Source: Cellulomonas sp. (GTDB lineage: Bacteria; Actinomycetota; Actinomycetes; Actinomycetales; Cellulomonadaceae). From it: a stretch of DNA of 64,000 nucleotides. Each line of letters starts with the position of its first letter. Within the stretch, counting starts at the first letter, position 1. The notes under the pieces were generated by a model, which was not told the DNA's origin, did not search any database, and worked only from the letters and a program-made list of their open reading frames with translations. Shown here in pieces: positions 53,838 to 62,502 of this stretch. Where the stretch lies: the NCBI RefSeq assembly GCF_015234515.1, contig NZ_JADGMY010000034.1, positions 32,378 through 96,377 on the forward strand, given 5' to 3'. The position numbers and the translations under genes are program-made.

Positions 53838-54317
53838 GTGCCCGTCCCTCCCTTCGTCCTGGCCCTGCGTGAGCGTGTGGGGCACGACCTGCTCTGGTTG
53901 CCGGGCGTGACCGCGGTCGTGCTGCGCGAGGACGGGCCGCGCCCGCAGCTGCTGCTCGTGCGCCGGTCCGACACCGGTGAGTGGACGCCCGTGACGGGGA
54001 TCGTCGACCCGGGGGAGGAGCCGGCCGTCGCCGCCGTGCGCGAGGTGCTCGAGGAGGCCGACGTCGTCGCGACGGTGCAGCGGCTCGCGCAGGTGGGCGT
54101 CGTCGGGCCCGTGGTGTACGACAACGGCGACCGGGCGCAGTACGTGGACCTGACGTTCCGGTGCCGCTGGGTCTCGGGCGACCCCTTCCCGGCCGACGGT
54201 GAGAACACCGACGCCCGGTGGTTCGACCTCGACGCGCTGCCGGTGATGGAGGCGTCGATGTCCGCCCGCGTCGCCGCGGCGCTGCCCGCGCGCGGCGAGG
54301 CGCTGTTCACCGCATGA
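53838..54317 (+). CDS. Nudix hydrolase
   Basis: 159 aa. Nudix box GIVDPGEEPAVAAVREVLEE with the catalytic Glu residues; the usual Gly after the box is Ala (EEADV), a common substitution. WFDLDALP is near the end. GTG at 53838 with TAGCAT six bases upstream, probably leaderless. Overlaps the Fic-like gene by ATGA. The nucleotide substrate is unknown. Confidence 0.88.
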   Translation: MPVPPFVLALRERVGHDLLWLPGVTAVVLREDGPRPQLLLVRRSDTGEWTPVTGIVDPGEEPAVAAVREVLEEADVVATVQRLAQVGVVGPVVYDNGDRAQYVDLTFRCRWVSGDPFPADGENTDARWFDLDALPVMEASMSARVAAALPARGEALFTA

Positions 54318-55198
54318 GCGGCTCGCCGCACGCGATCGGGCCGGGTGGCGCGCACGGGTGCCCGCCCGCCGACGCGCTCGCGGCCGTCGCCGGGCTGCCG
54401 GGCGTGGCTGCCGCGGTGGACCTCGCGCGCGCGGCGTGCGAGGAGCTGCGCTGGCACGAGGCGTTCCGGCGTCGGTGGCGTGAGGTGCGGGCCGAGGCGG
54501 GCCTGCGGGCGGCGGCGGCCTCGGCAGCGCTCGACGGTGCGCCCGTCGGCGTCGAGGCGCTGCGCGCCTGGGCGACCGGCACGGCGGCACCCGCCGGGGG
54601 CGTCGACGCGGTCGCTGCGGGTGCGCTGCGCGCGCAGGCGGTCGTCGAGGCGCAGCTCCCGGCACTCGGGTCGCGTGACCCGGGACCGGGCGCCCCGCTG
54701 CCGCAGGTGCTGGCGCGGCTGCACGCCGCCGCCGCGGCCGACGTGCTGCCGGCCGATGAGGTCGGGCGGCCGCGCAGCGGACCTCCCGGCGACCTGCGCG
54801 GACTCGGGGCGGCGCCGGCAGCCGAGGTGGCGGCGGCGCGCGTCACGGGTGTGCTGCGCGACGCCGCGGCCACCCGGGCGCCGGCCCTCGTCGTCGCGGC
54901 GGTGGTGCATGCGGAGCTGTTGACGGCCCGGCCGTTCGCGGGGGCCAACGGCGTCGTCGCGCGTGCGGCCGCGCGCCTGGTGGGGGCGCGCACGGGGCTC
55001 GACCCGACGGGCTCGGTGCTGCCGGAGGTCGTGTGGCAGGAGGGGCCGTCGGTGTACCTCGCCGCGGCCGCGCGGTACGCGACGGGTGAGGCCGACGCCG
55101 TCGCGCAGTGGGTGGTCGCGTACGGGCAGGCCGTCGTCGGTGGGGCCGGTCACGCGCGGCGCGTGGCCGACGAGGTGCTCGCGGGGCGGCGCGCTTAG
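54314..55198 (+). CDS. Fic-like protein lacking the catalytic histidine
   Basis: 294 aa, alanine-rich and helical. HAELLTARPFAGANGVVARA aligns with the Fic motif (HxxLxxxHPFxxGNGRxxR), but the catalytic His is Arg206, GNGR is ANGV, and the downstream Arg is kept. Fic AMPylation is therefore unlikely; this may be a pseudoenzyme or have another activity. ATG at 54314 overlaps the Nudix stop (ATGA), so the two are coupled. Compare the intact Fic enzyme at the start of the window. Confidence 0.65.
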   Translation: MSGSPHAIGPGGAHGCPPADALAAVAGLPGVAAAVDLARAACEELRWHEAFRRRWREVRAEAGLRAAAASAALDGAPVGVEALRAWATGTAAPAGGVDAVAAGALRAQAVVEAQLPALGSRDPGPGAPLPQVLARLHAAAAADVLPADEVGRPRSGPPGDLRGLGAAPAAEVAAARVTGVLRDAAATRAPALVVAAVVHAELLTARPFAGANGVVARAAARLVGARTGLDPTGSVLPEVVWQEGPSVYLAAAARYATGEADAVAQWVVAYGQAVVGGAGHARRVADEVLAGRRA

Positions 55199-55232
55199 GT
55201 CAGCGTCGTCGTCCTCGGGCACGGAAACGGAC

Positions 55233-55384
55233 GGCGGCGCCCCTCGGGACGCCGCCGCCGCACTGAGGACCGACGTGGAGTGATCAAAGCGGGCAACATC
55301 ATGGTTCGCTCCGGGGCCAGCCCGGTCGACCTGCCCATAGGTGGGCCACTCCGCCCGTGGGTGCTCCCTCGGTCGTTCAGTTGT
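55233..55384 (-). ncRNA. Candidate small RNA between convergent genes
   Basis: On the minus strand, -35 TTGCCC (55420-55415) and -10 TAGGAC (55396-55391), spacer 18, would start transcription near 55384. GGCGGCG..CGCCGCC at 55233-55256 would end it, giving ~150 nt. The 286-base gap is less GC-rich than its surroundings and holds no convincing gene. The hairpin may instead just terminate the Fic-like gene. Confidence 0.22.
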
Positions 55385-55484
55385 GGTCCTGTCCTACACC
55401 CGGGCCACGCGCACGGGCAACTGTCGCGGGTGTATTGCCAGGTCAGGGACGTTTTGTCGGCCGGATGTCGAGATCTGCGTACCG

Positions 55485-56321
55485 TCAGGCGGACCGCGAG
55501 CGCCGTCGCCACCACACCAGCGCCAGCGCGACCAGGGCCACCCCTGTGAGGACCGCGCCGGTCGTCACGCGCACCTGAGCGTCCAGCCGGCGCAGCGGCA
55601 CGGGCCGGCGGAAGGTCAGCACGTCCCAGCCGTGGTCGGCGGCCAGGCGACGCAGCGCGCGGTCCGGGTTCACCACGTGCGCGTGGCCGACGGCCGCCAG
55701 CATCGGCGCGTCGGTGACGGAGTCGGAGTACGCGGAGCAGGCGGCGAGGTCGTACCCGCGGGTCTCCGCGAGCTCGCGGATGGCGACTGCCTTGTTCTCG
55801 CCGTACGCGTAGAAGTCGATCGCGCCCGTGTAGCGGCCGTCCGCCACGCCCATCCGGGTCGCGATGACCGCGTCGGCGCCGAGCATCTGCGCGATCGGCT
55901 CGACGACCTCGGTGCCGGACGCGGACACCACCACGACGTCGTGGCCGGCGGCGTGGTGGGTGGCGATGAGCTCGACGGCCTCGGCGTAGACGGTCGGGTC
56001 GATCGACTCGTGCAGCGTCGCGCGCACGATCGTCGACACCTGCTCGACGTCCCACCCCACGACGGACCGGGAGAGGGTCGCGCGCAGGCGTTCCGTCGAC
56101 GTCTCGCCCGCACCGCCGAGGAGGTAGGCGAGCTGCGCGTACGCGGACGCCACCACCGAGCGTCGGGTCAGCAGACCCTCGGCGAGGAAGCCGCGGGAGA
56201 AGGCGGTGGCCGACGACGTCGCGATGATCGTCTTGTCGAGGTCGAAGAACGCGGCCACGCGCGGGGGGCGCGCGCGCGGGTGGGCGCGACGCGCCGTGTC
56301 GGCGGGTTGCTGGTCGACCAT
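55485..56321 (-). CDS. HAD-IB family phosphatase with C-terminal membrane helix
   Basis: 278 aa. FFDLDKTII (nucleophile Asp), VVVVSASGTEVV (motif II) and YSDSVTDAPMLAAVG (motif IV) define a SerB-like HAD-IB hydrolase. A membrane helix (TTGAVLTGVALVALALVWW) and a basic tail are at the C-terminus, as in several actinobacterial members. ATG at 56321 follows GGAGCG. The substrate could be a phospholipid-type or phosphoserine-like molecule; not determinable. Confidence 0.88.
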   Translation of the reverse strand: MVDQQPADTARRAHPRARPPRVAAFFDLDKTIIATSSATAFSRGFLAEGLLTRRSVVASAYAQLAYLLGGAGETSTERLRATLSRSVVGWDVEQVSTIVRATLHESIDPTVYAEAVELIATHHAAGHDVVVVSASGTEVVEPIAQMLGADAVIATRMGVADGRYTGAIDFYAYGENKAVAIRELAETRGYDLAACSAYSDSVTDAPMLAAVGHAHVVNPDRALRRLAADHGWDVLTFRRPVPLRRLDAQVRVTTGAVLTGVALVALALVWWRRRSRSA

Positions 56322-56406
56322 GACGCTCCGCGGGGCCGGGGGCAAGGGCGAGGACCTGACCTGCGCGAGCGTAGCGGCGACGTCCGACACGCGCGTGCGT
56401 TCGGGG

Positions 56407-56964
56407 TCAGTCCGGGGTGTCGCGGTCGCGGCCGCCGGGCAGGTCGGTGCAGTCGACGTCGACGGGCGGGTGCGCCAGGAGGTAGCCGCGCGCGCCCGCG
56501 TCACCGTGCAGGTGGTCGCGCAGCGGGGCCCAGTGGTCCCGGCCGATGAGCACGGGGTGGCCCGGCGCACCGCCGAAGACCGCGCGGCGCAGGTCACGCG
56601 GCCCGACGCGAGCGGCGGTCACGCGGGCCACCGCGCGGTCGTCGAGGTCGGGCAGGTCGACGAGGGTGACGACGACGGCCACGTCGCCGGGGGAGCCGGC
56701 GAGTCCCGCCGCGAGGGACGCGCCCAGGCCGGCCGCCCACTCCGACGCCACGACGACCTCGGCGCCCGGCGGCACGAGCGCGCGCGCCTCGTCCGCCGCC
56801 GCACCGAGGACGACACGGACGCGGGCGCACCCGCCGCCGAGCAGCGCGTCGTGCGCGCGCCACAGCCACGGCACGCCCGCGGGCGTCACGCACAGCGCCT
56901 TGGGCCGGCCCATGCGCGTCCCGGCCCCCGCGGCCAGGACGAGCCCCAGCAGCGGTTCAGGCAC
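56407..56964 (-). CDS. MobA/MocA-like nucleotidyltransferase
   Basis: 185 aa. LVLAAGAGTRMGRPKAL is the NTP-binding loop of molybdenum-cofactor cytidylyl/guanylyl transferases, and LVDLPDLDD and GHPVLIGRDHW fit MocA. It would finish the cofactor for a xanthine-dehydrogenase-type enzyme. GTG at 56964 overlaps the upstream permease stop by 8 bases. Together with XdhC 4.5 kb away it implies a molybdenum hydroxylase that is not in the window. Confidence 0.85.
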   Translation of the reverse strand: MPEPLLGLVLAAGAGTRMGRPKALCVTPAGVPWLWRAHDALLGGGCARVRVVLGAAADEARALVPPGAEVVVASEWAAGLGASLAAGLAGSPGDVAVVVTLVDLPDLDDRAVARVTAARVGPRDLRRAVFGGAPGHPVLIGRDHWAPLRDHLHGDAGARGYLLAHPPVDVDCTDLPGGRDRDTPD

Positions 56965-57829
56965 GCCCGGCCGACGGCCCGAACCGCGCGAGCACCCACT
57001 GCTCCAGCAGCTGCGCGATCGTGTACAGGACGAGGGACGCGAGGGTGACGACGACGACCAGCGCCCACACCTTGGTGTTCTGAGCACGGCCGACGGCGGA
57101 CACGACGCCGTACCCGATGCCGCCGCCGGTGGCGAGCCACTCGGCGATGAGCGCGCCCGTGATCGCGCCCGGCACGGAGATCCGGACGGCCGCGAAGACC
57201 GCCGGGAGTGCCGCGGGCAGCTGCACGAGGCGCAGCACGGTCCGCGGCCCGCCGCCCAGGACGGTCACCACGTCACGCATCTGCGGGGACGCCGAGCGCA
57301 GCCCCAGCACGATGGTCACCAGCGCGGGGAACAGCACCACGATCCCGCTCATCACGGCGACCGACGCGACCCCCCGCCCGACCAGCAGCACGATGATCGG
57401 CGCGAGCGCGATGAGCGGCACGGAGCGCAGCAGCATCGCGACCGGCATGATCGCGCCCTCCGCGGTACGGGACAGCACGATCGCGGCGGACAGCACGAGT
57501 GCCGCCACCATCCCGACGACGAAGCCGATCGACGCGTCCGTGAGCGTCACGCCCAGCAGCCCCAGGACCTCCGTGCGGTGCTCGCCCGCCTCGGCGTCGG
57601 TCACGAGGTACTCCCACACCTGCGCCGGCCCCTTGCCGACGTACGGCGAGACGTCGAGCACGGCGAGCAGCGTCGTCCACGCGATCAGCACGACGGCGGT
57701 CGTCGCGGCCGCGTCGAGCAGGACGCGGCCGACGCGTCGCCACGCGGGGTGCGTGCGCGGTGCGTCCGGGATGGCGGAGGTGCGGGGCTCCACCACGGGA
57801 GCCCCGGCGGCCGTGGCCGGCGCGCTCAC
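56957..57829 (-). CDS. ABC transporter permease (SsuC/TauC type), second
   Basis: 290 aa, about six helices. AVRISVPGAITGALIAEWLATGGG is the EAA-type loop of nitrate/taurine/thiamine-precursor importers. GTG at 57829 overlaps the preceding permease stop (GTGA). Forms the membrane channel with its neighbour; see the binding protein for substrate discussion. Confidence 0.9.
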   Translation of the reverse strand: MSAPATAAGAPVVEPRTSAIPDAPRTHPAWRRVGRVLLDAAATTAVVLIAWTTLLAVLDVSPYVGKGPAQVWEYLVTDAEAGEHRTEVLGLLGVTLTDASIGFVVGMVAALVLSAAIVLSRTAEGAIMPVAMLLRSVPLIALAPIIVLLVGRGVASVAVMSGIVVLFPALVTIVLGLRSASPQMRDVVTVLGGGPRTVLRLVQLPAALPAVFAAVRISVPGAITGALIAEWLATGGGIGYGVVSAVGRAQNTKVWALVVVVTLASLVLYTIAQLLEQWVLARFGPSAGRA

Positions 57830-58692
57830 GACGCGCCCCCGGCCGCGCCGCCGCCAGCCGACCACGGCGTGACGACGCGCGCGAGCACGGCGAACAGCGC
57901 GTAGCCCGCGCCCGCGACCACGGCGCACACCAGGGCGATGCCCCAGGCCCGCTCGCCGTTGAGCGACTGCCCGGCGTTGACGAGCGCGGGCCCCACGCCC
58001 CGGTCGACACCGCCGATGTACTCGCCGAGGATCGCGCCGAGCAGGGCGGCGGGCGCGGCGACCTGCAGCGCGCCGATGATGCCGGGCAGCGCCGCGACGA
58101 GCCGGACCCGCACGAGCTGCTGCCACCGGCCGCCGCCGAAGACGGTCACGACGTCGAGGCTCGCCAGGTCGGCCGACCGGAAGCCCAGCACCGCACCGAC
58201 GACCGTCGTGAAGAACACCGAGAGCGCCGCGAGGACGACGGCCGTGCCGGACGGCTCGCCCGACGGCGGTGGCCCGATGACGATGTAGAGGATCGGGGTG
58301 ATCGCGACCAGCGGCAGGCAGTAGCTGATGACCGCGACCTGCATGATCAGCCGCTCGAGCGCCGGCACCAGCAGCACCAGCGACGCCAGCAGCAGCGCCA
58401 GGCCGTTGCCGACGACGAAGCCGCGGGCGGCCTCCTCGAGCGTGATCGACAGGTGGGTGACGTAGAACCCGAGGCCGTCGTCGACGAAGCCCCGCGCGAC
58501 GCCCAAGGGTGTCGGCATCGTGGTTCCGGCCAGGACGGTGGCGGCGGCGAGCCACCAGACCGCGATGATCCCGACGACGCCGGCCGCACCGGGCGCCCAG
58601 CGGCGGGCCAGCGCGCGGACGCCCCGGGTCGTCCGGCGTGGGACGGCGGAGCTCGCGTCGGGCATCCCCACCTCGCCCGTCACGACGCTCAC
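57826..58692 (-). CDS. ABC transporter permease (SsuC/TauC type), first
   Basis: 288 aa, about six helices. The EAA region is LQVAAPAALLGAILGEYIGG. Unlike the single permease usual for this importer class, two different permeases are present, indicating a heterodimeric channel. GTG at 58692 overlaps the ATPase stop (GTGA). Confidence 0.9.
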   Translation of the reverse strand: MSVVTGEVGMPDASSAVPRRTTRGVRALARRWAPGAAGVVGIIAVWWLAAATVLAGTTMPTPLGVARGFVDDGLGFYVTHLSITLEEAARGFVVGNGLALLLASLVLLVPALERLIMQVAVISYCLPLVAITPILYIVIGPPPSGEPSGTAVVLAALSVFFTTVVGAVLGFRSADLASLDVVTVFGGGRWQQLVRVRLVAALPGIIGALQVAAPAALLGAILGEYIGGVDRGVGPALVNAGQSLNGERAWGIALVCAVVAGAGYALFAVLARVVTPWSAGGGAAGGAS

Positions 58693-59510
58693 GCGTCCGC
58701 CCCGCCGCCGAACAGGAGCTCCGAGGCGTGGTCGTGCAGCGCGTGGAACTCCGGGGTGCGCATCATCTCCGGCCTGCGCGGGCGCGGGAGGTCGACGTCG
58801 AGGACCTCCTTGACGCGCCCGGGCCGCGCGCTCATCACCGCGACCTGGTCCGAGAGGAAGATCGCCTCCGAGATGCCGTGCGTGACCATGAGCGTGGTCG
58901 CGGGCTTCTCGGTCCAGATGCGCAGCAGCTCGAGGTTGAGACGCTGGCGCGTCATGTCGTCCAGGGCACCGAACGGCTCGTCGAGCAGCAGGACCGACGG
59001 CTGCACGACGAGCGCTCGCGCGATCGAGACGCGCTGGCGCATGCCGCCCGAGAGCTGCGCGGGCTTCGCCTTCTCGAACCCCTCGAGCCCGACGAGCCGC
59101 ACGAGGTCGGCGACGAGCGCGCGGTCGACGGGCGCGCCCGCGACCTCGAAGGGCAGGCGGATGTTGGCCTCGACGCTGCGCCACGGCAGCAGCGCCGAGT
59201 CCTGGAAGGCGATGCCGAGCGCGTGCTCGGCCCGCAGCTCGACGGGGGTGCGGCCCTCGACGAGCGCCGTCCCCGTGGTGGGCTCCTCGAGCCCGGCGAG
59301 GATGCGCAGGATCGTCGACTTGCCGCACCCCGACGGGCCGAGCAGCGACAGGAAGCTGCCCTTGTCGGTGAACAGCGTCGTGTCCTGGAGCGCGGTGACG
59401 TGGCGGCGACCCGTCGTGAACGTCTTGCCCAGGCCGTCGAGGCGCACGCCGGTGCCCAGCGGACCCGTGGGGGTCCGCCGGGCACCGGCGTCGTGCTGCA
59501 CGTTCGTCAA
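58689..59510 (-). CDS. ABC transporter ATP-binding protein (nitrate/taurine type)
   Basis: 273 aa. Walker A GPSGCGKST, signature LSGGMRQR, Walker B VLLLDEPFGALDDMTR and the H-loop MVTHGISEA. TTG at 59510, or GTG at 59501; neither has a clear ribosome site, so translation may be coupled to the binding-protein stop eight bases upstream. Energises the two permeases encoded downstream. Confidence 0.92.
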   Translation of the reverse strand: MTNVQHDAGARRTPTGPLGTGVRLDGLGKTFTTGRRHVTALQDTTLFTDKGSFLSLLGPSGCGKSTILRILAGLEEPTTGTALVEGRTPVELRAEHALGIAFQDSALLPWRSVEANIRLPFEVAGAPVDRALVADLVRLVGLEGFEKAKPAQLSGGMRQRVSIARALVVQPSVLLLDEPFGALDDMTRQRLNLELLRIWTEKPATTLMVTHGISEAIFLSDQVAVMSARPGRVKEVLDVDLPRPRRPEMMRTPEFHALHDHASELLFGGGADA

Positions 59511-59517
59511 CGTCGGC

Positions 59518-60588
59518 TCACTTCGCCAGGTCCGGCTGCTCCTCGAGCAGCTCGGTGAGCAGCGAGAGGTCGAACAGGTCGTCGGCCTCGAGCTCGATGC
59601 CGGCCGCGGCGAGCGTCCGGAGGTTCTGCTCGATGAGGTCGTCGGAGATGGTGAACAAGCCGTTCTCCTTCGTCTCGTCGGTCACGATCAGGTCGATCTG
59701 GATCGTGGCCTGCTGGACCTCCTTCTCCAGGTCCAGCTCGAGATCGGCCCCGTACTCCTCGACGGCGAGGCGCGCACCCTCCTCGGGGTCCGCGACGGCG
59801 TCCTTCCACCCGCGGATCTCCGCGGCGAGGAACGCCTTCACCTTCTCCGGCTCGTTCGCGATCATCTCCTGCGTCGTCACGACGGACTCGGCGACGAACG
59901 GCAGCCCGTTGTCCGCGAACAGCAGGTTGGTGACCGGGTTGCCCTCGGCCTCGACCGTGATGGCCTCGTTGGTCACGTACGCGAGGAAGCCGTCGACCTC
60001 GCCGTTGACGAGCGGTGACGGGTCGTACTCGACGGGCACCTTGGTGACCTCCGCCGGGTCGATCTCGTTGATCGCCAGGAGGGCGTCGAACAGGGCCTCG
60101 TTGGGGCCGGCCTGGACACCGATCTTCTTGCCCTTGAGGTCCTCGGGCGTCGCGATGTCCGCGCCGTCCTTCAGCGACAGGATCGTGAACGGGTTCTTCT
60201 GGAACGTCGTGCCGACGATCTTCAGCGGCGCGTCCTCCTCCGCGACGACCTGGCCGACCGAGATCGCGTTCGACAGCCCGAAGTCGGCGCCGCCGGACAG
60301 CACGATGGACTCCGTGGCGCCCGGGCCGGCGTTGAGGGTCACCGAGCTGAAGCCCGCGTCGGTGAAGTAGCCCTTGCTGTCGGCGAAGAACTCGCCCGCG
60401 AACTCCGCGTTCTTGATCCACGAGAGCTGGACCGTGATGGCGCCGTGGTCGGCGGTGTCCGCGCTCGCGTCGTCACCCGTCTCGGCGTCGGCGCCCGACG
60501 AGCAGGCGGCGAGGACGAGAGCGAGGGCGACGCCCGCGGTGGCGAGACGCGCGCGGCGCGCGCGCCGGGGGTGCTGGGGCTGGGTCAT
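59518..60588 (-). CDS. ABC substrate-binding lipoprotein, NMT1/THI5-like
   Basis: 356 aa. Lipoprotein signal ending LVLAACSSG. The NMT1/THI5-type fold shows in LSWIKNAEFAGEFFADSKGYF, GPGATESIVLSGGADFGLS and KIGVQAGPNEALF. Family members bind pyrimidines, thiamine precursors, taurine or nitrate. The nearby guanine-deaminase-like, mocA-like and xdhC genes make a purine or related heterocycle the most attractive guess. ATG at 60588 follows GGAG. Confidence 0.88.
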   Translation of the reverse strand: MTQPQHPRRARRARLATAGVALALVLAACSSGADAETGDDASADTADHGAITVQLSWIKNAEFAGEFFADSKGYFTDAGFSSVTLNAGPGATESIVLSGGADFGLSNAISVGQVVAEEDAPLKIVGTTFQKNPFTILSLKDGADIATPEDLKGKKIGVQAGPNEALFDALLAINEIDPAEVTKVPVEYDPSPLVNGEVDGFLAYVTNEAITVEAEGNPVTNLLFADNGLPFVAESVVTTQEMIANEPEKVKAFLAAEIRGWKDAVADPEEGARLAVEEYGADLELDLEKEVQQATIQIDLIVTDETKENGLFTISDDLIEQNLRTLAAAGIELEADDLFDLSLLTELLEEQPDLAK

Positions 60589-60783
60589 CGGCACTCCATC
60601 TGGGGGACGGGCGCGCACGGCACGCGCGCGGCGGTGAAACAGGTGTTGCGCGCGGTGACGCTACGGACGCGGCGTGTCGGGCTGTGTCGCGGTGCGTGTC
60701 CCAGGTGTAAACGACGAGCGGCGGGGGTCACGGTTCGGTATCGGACGACGCCAGGCCCTCTGGCGGGGCCAGGAGGGACGGAC

Positions 60784-61329
60784 TCAGTAGGCCGTGCGCG
60801 CCGTCTGCGCGCGCCACGCGTCGAACGGGCGCGTGCGCTCCGGCAGCCGCAGCTCCTGCACGCGCGTGCGGTCCCACGTGTCGCGGTCCCTCGCCAGCAG
60901 GTCGTAGAACGCCGAGTCGTCGAAGCCGGCGCTGCTCGCGTCGTCCCGGTCCGCGCAGAACACCACGCGGTCCAGCCGCGCCCACAGGCACGCCGCGAGG
61001 CACATCGGGCACGGCTCGCAGGACGTGTAGAGCGTCATGCCCTCGAGCGAGAACCTGCCGGCGGCACGGCACGCGGCGCGGATCGCCTGGACCTCGGCGT
61101 GCGCGGTCGGGTCGAGGTCGCGCGTGACGCGGTTGGCGCCGACGCCCACCTCGACGTCTCCCGCGACCACGACGGCGCCGAACGGGCCGCCGCCCTCGGC
61201 GACGTTGGCGGACGCCACGTCCACGGCGCGACGCAGCCAGCGGGCGTCGGCGTCACGGGCGTCGACCGCCCGGTCGCGCGGTGCGCGGGCGGGGCGGGTG
61301 GCACCCACGGGTTCCACTGTGATCGACAT
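60784..61329 (-). CDS. Nucleoside deaminase, guanine-deaminase-like
   Basis: 181 aa zinc deaminase. TAHAEVQAIR holds the His ligand and catalytic Glu, and TSCEPCPMCLAACLWA the two cysteine ligands. AGFDDSAFYDLL near the C-terminus resembles bacterial GuaD. It would convert guanine to xanthine and ammonia. ATG at 61329. A GlnR-like box lies 44-59 bases upstream. The 195-base gap to the ABC genes downstream allows one long transcript. Confidence 0.85.
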   Translation of the reverse strand: MSITVEPVGATRPARAPRDRAVDARDADARWLRRAVDVASANVAEGGGPFGAVVVAGDVEVGVGANRVTRDLDPTAHAEVQAIRAACRAAGRFSLEGMTLYTSCEPCPMCLAACLWARLDRVVFCADRDDASSAGFDDSAFYDLLARDRDTWDRTRVQELRLPERTRPFDAWRAQTARTAY

Positions 61330-61372
61330 GGCGGCTCCTCTCGTCGTCCTGCGTCGAGAGTGCGGGTGTGCT

Positions 61373-61388
61373 GTTTCGGCGCGGTTAC
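61373..61388 (-). promoter_or_regulatory. GlnR-like box
   Basis: On the minus strand GTAAC-CGCGCC-GAAAC, an exact match to the actinobacterial GlnR consensus GTnAC-n6-GAAAC. Located between the divergent deaminase (starts 44 bases away) and xdhC (46 bases away), so it could control both under nitrogen limitation. Confidence 0.55.
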
Positions 61389-61433
61389 CCTCGCGCGCCG
61401 TTCTCGAAACAAATGTCTCGTAGCGTCGCGAGG

Positions 61434-62372
61434 ATGCTGGACCAGGCCGCGGACATCTGCCGCCGCCTCGACGCCGGTCAGCGCGTCGTGGCGGCGACGG
61501 TCGTGCGGGTCGAGGGCAGCGCGCCGCGCGCGGTCGGGTCGTCGTTCGTCGTCGGGTCCGACGGGACCGTGGCGGGCAGCGTGTCGGGCGGATGCGTGGA
61601 GTCGGACCTCGTCGAGCGCTGCCGGGGGGTGCTCGACGGCGGCCCGGCCCACGTCACGTCGTACGGGGTCGGCGACGACCTGGGCGAGCCGGGCCTGATG
61701 TGCGGCGGCACGATCACGGTGCTGGTGCACGAGGTGTCGGCGCTACCGGCGGGTGCGTTGCACCAGCTGCGGCGGGCGGCCGAGGGGCTGGACGCGTGCG
61801 TCGCGCTCGACGGCGCCGGCCGCGTCTGCACCGACGAGCCGCTGGTCACGCTGCGCACGCCGGCCGCGCACCCGCTGCTCGTCGTCGGCGCGGGGGAGCA
61901 CGCGGTCGCGCTCACGCGGCTGGCCGCCGGGTGCGGGTTCGCGGTCACCGTCCTCGACCAGCGACCGCTGTTCGCGACGAAGGAGCGGTTCGGTGACGCC
62001 TACGCGGTCGTCCGCGACTGGCCCGACCGGTGGCTCGCGGCGCACCCGCTGACGGCCGCGCACGCCGTCGTCGTCCTGACGCACGACCAGCGGGTCGACG
62101 TCCCGACCCTGGTGACCGCGCTGGCGTCGCCGGCGCGGTACGTGGGGGCGATGGGCTCGCGCTCGACGCACACGCGGCGCGTCGAGGCGCTGCGCGCGGC
62201 CGGGGTGCCAGGTGCGGCACTCGCGCGGCTGCGCTCGCCGATCGGCCTGGACCTGGGCGGCTCGACGCCCGAGGAGGTCGCGCTGTCGATCCTGGCGGAG
62301 GTCGTGATGGCCCGTCACGGCGCCACGGGCAGCCCGCTGTCGACGACGACCGGCCCGGTCCACGGGCGCTGA
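61434..62372 (+). CDS. XdhC/CoxI family molybdenum-enzyme maturation protein
   Basis: 312 aa. The N-terminal CoxI domain (TVVRVEGSAPRAVGSS, SVSGGCVESDLVE) and C-terminal XdhC Rossmann domain (LLVVGAGEHAVALTRLA, GAMGSRSTHTRR) insert the sulfurated cofactor into xanthine dehydrogenase-like enzymes. ATG at 61434 is preferred: TAGCGT at 61421-61426 would give a leaderless message; ATG at 61413 adds seven residues. Divergent from the deaminase. Confidence 0.9.
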   Translation: MLDQAADICRRLDAGQRVVAATVVRVEGSAPRAVGSSFVVGSDGTVAGSVSGGCVESDLVERCRGVLDGGPAHVTSYGVGDDLGEPGLMCGGTITVLVHEVSALPAGALHQLRRAAEGLDACVALDGAGRVCTDEPLVTLRTPAAHPLLVVGAGEHAVALTRLAAGCGFAVTVLDQRPLFATKERFGDAYAVVRDWPDRWLAAHPLTAAHAVVVLTHDQRVDVPTLVTALASPARYVGAMGSRSTHTRRVEALRAAGVPGAALARLRSPIGLDLGGSTPEEVALSILAEVVMARHGATGSPLSTTTGPVHGR

Positions 62373-62378
62373 CCCGGA

Positions 62379-62434
62379 CGAGACCGGGCCTAGCTCGCTC
62401 ATCGACGCCGGTGCGACGCCCAGGCCCGGTCTCG
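62379..62434 (+). terminator. Long hairpin after xdhC
   Basis: Perfect 13-base arms (CGAGACCGGGCCT at 62379-62391 and its complement at 62422-62434) with a 30-base loop, seven bases past the xdhC stop. Long-looped but plausible as a terminator. Confidence 0.45.
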
Positions 62435-62502
62435 CGGCGGATCCGTCCCACCAGGTGGGCGGTCGTCCGGGTGCCGGGCTCGGCATACCGGAGCCTAGAG
62501 TC

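Noticed and set aside
55280..55549. 89-codon plus-strand open frame in the gap after the Fic-like gene
   Set aside because: No ribosome site or family resemblance, and it runs antisense into the HAD phosphatase gene.
60640..60670. Second GlnR box upstream of the NMT1-type binding protein
   Set aside because: GTTGC and GTGAC are present but only five bases apart, and the GAAAC half does not match the consensus.
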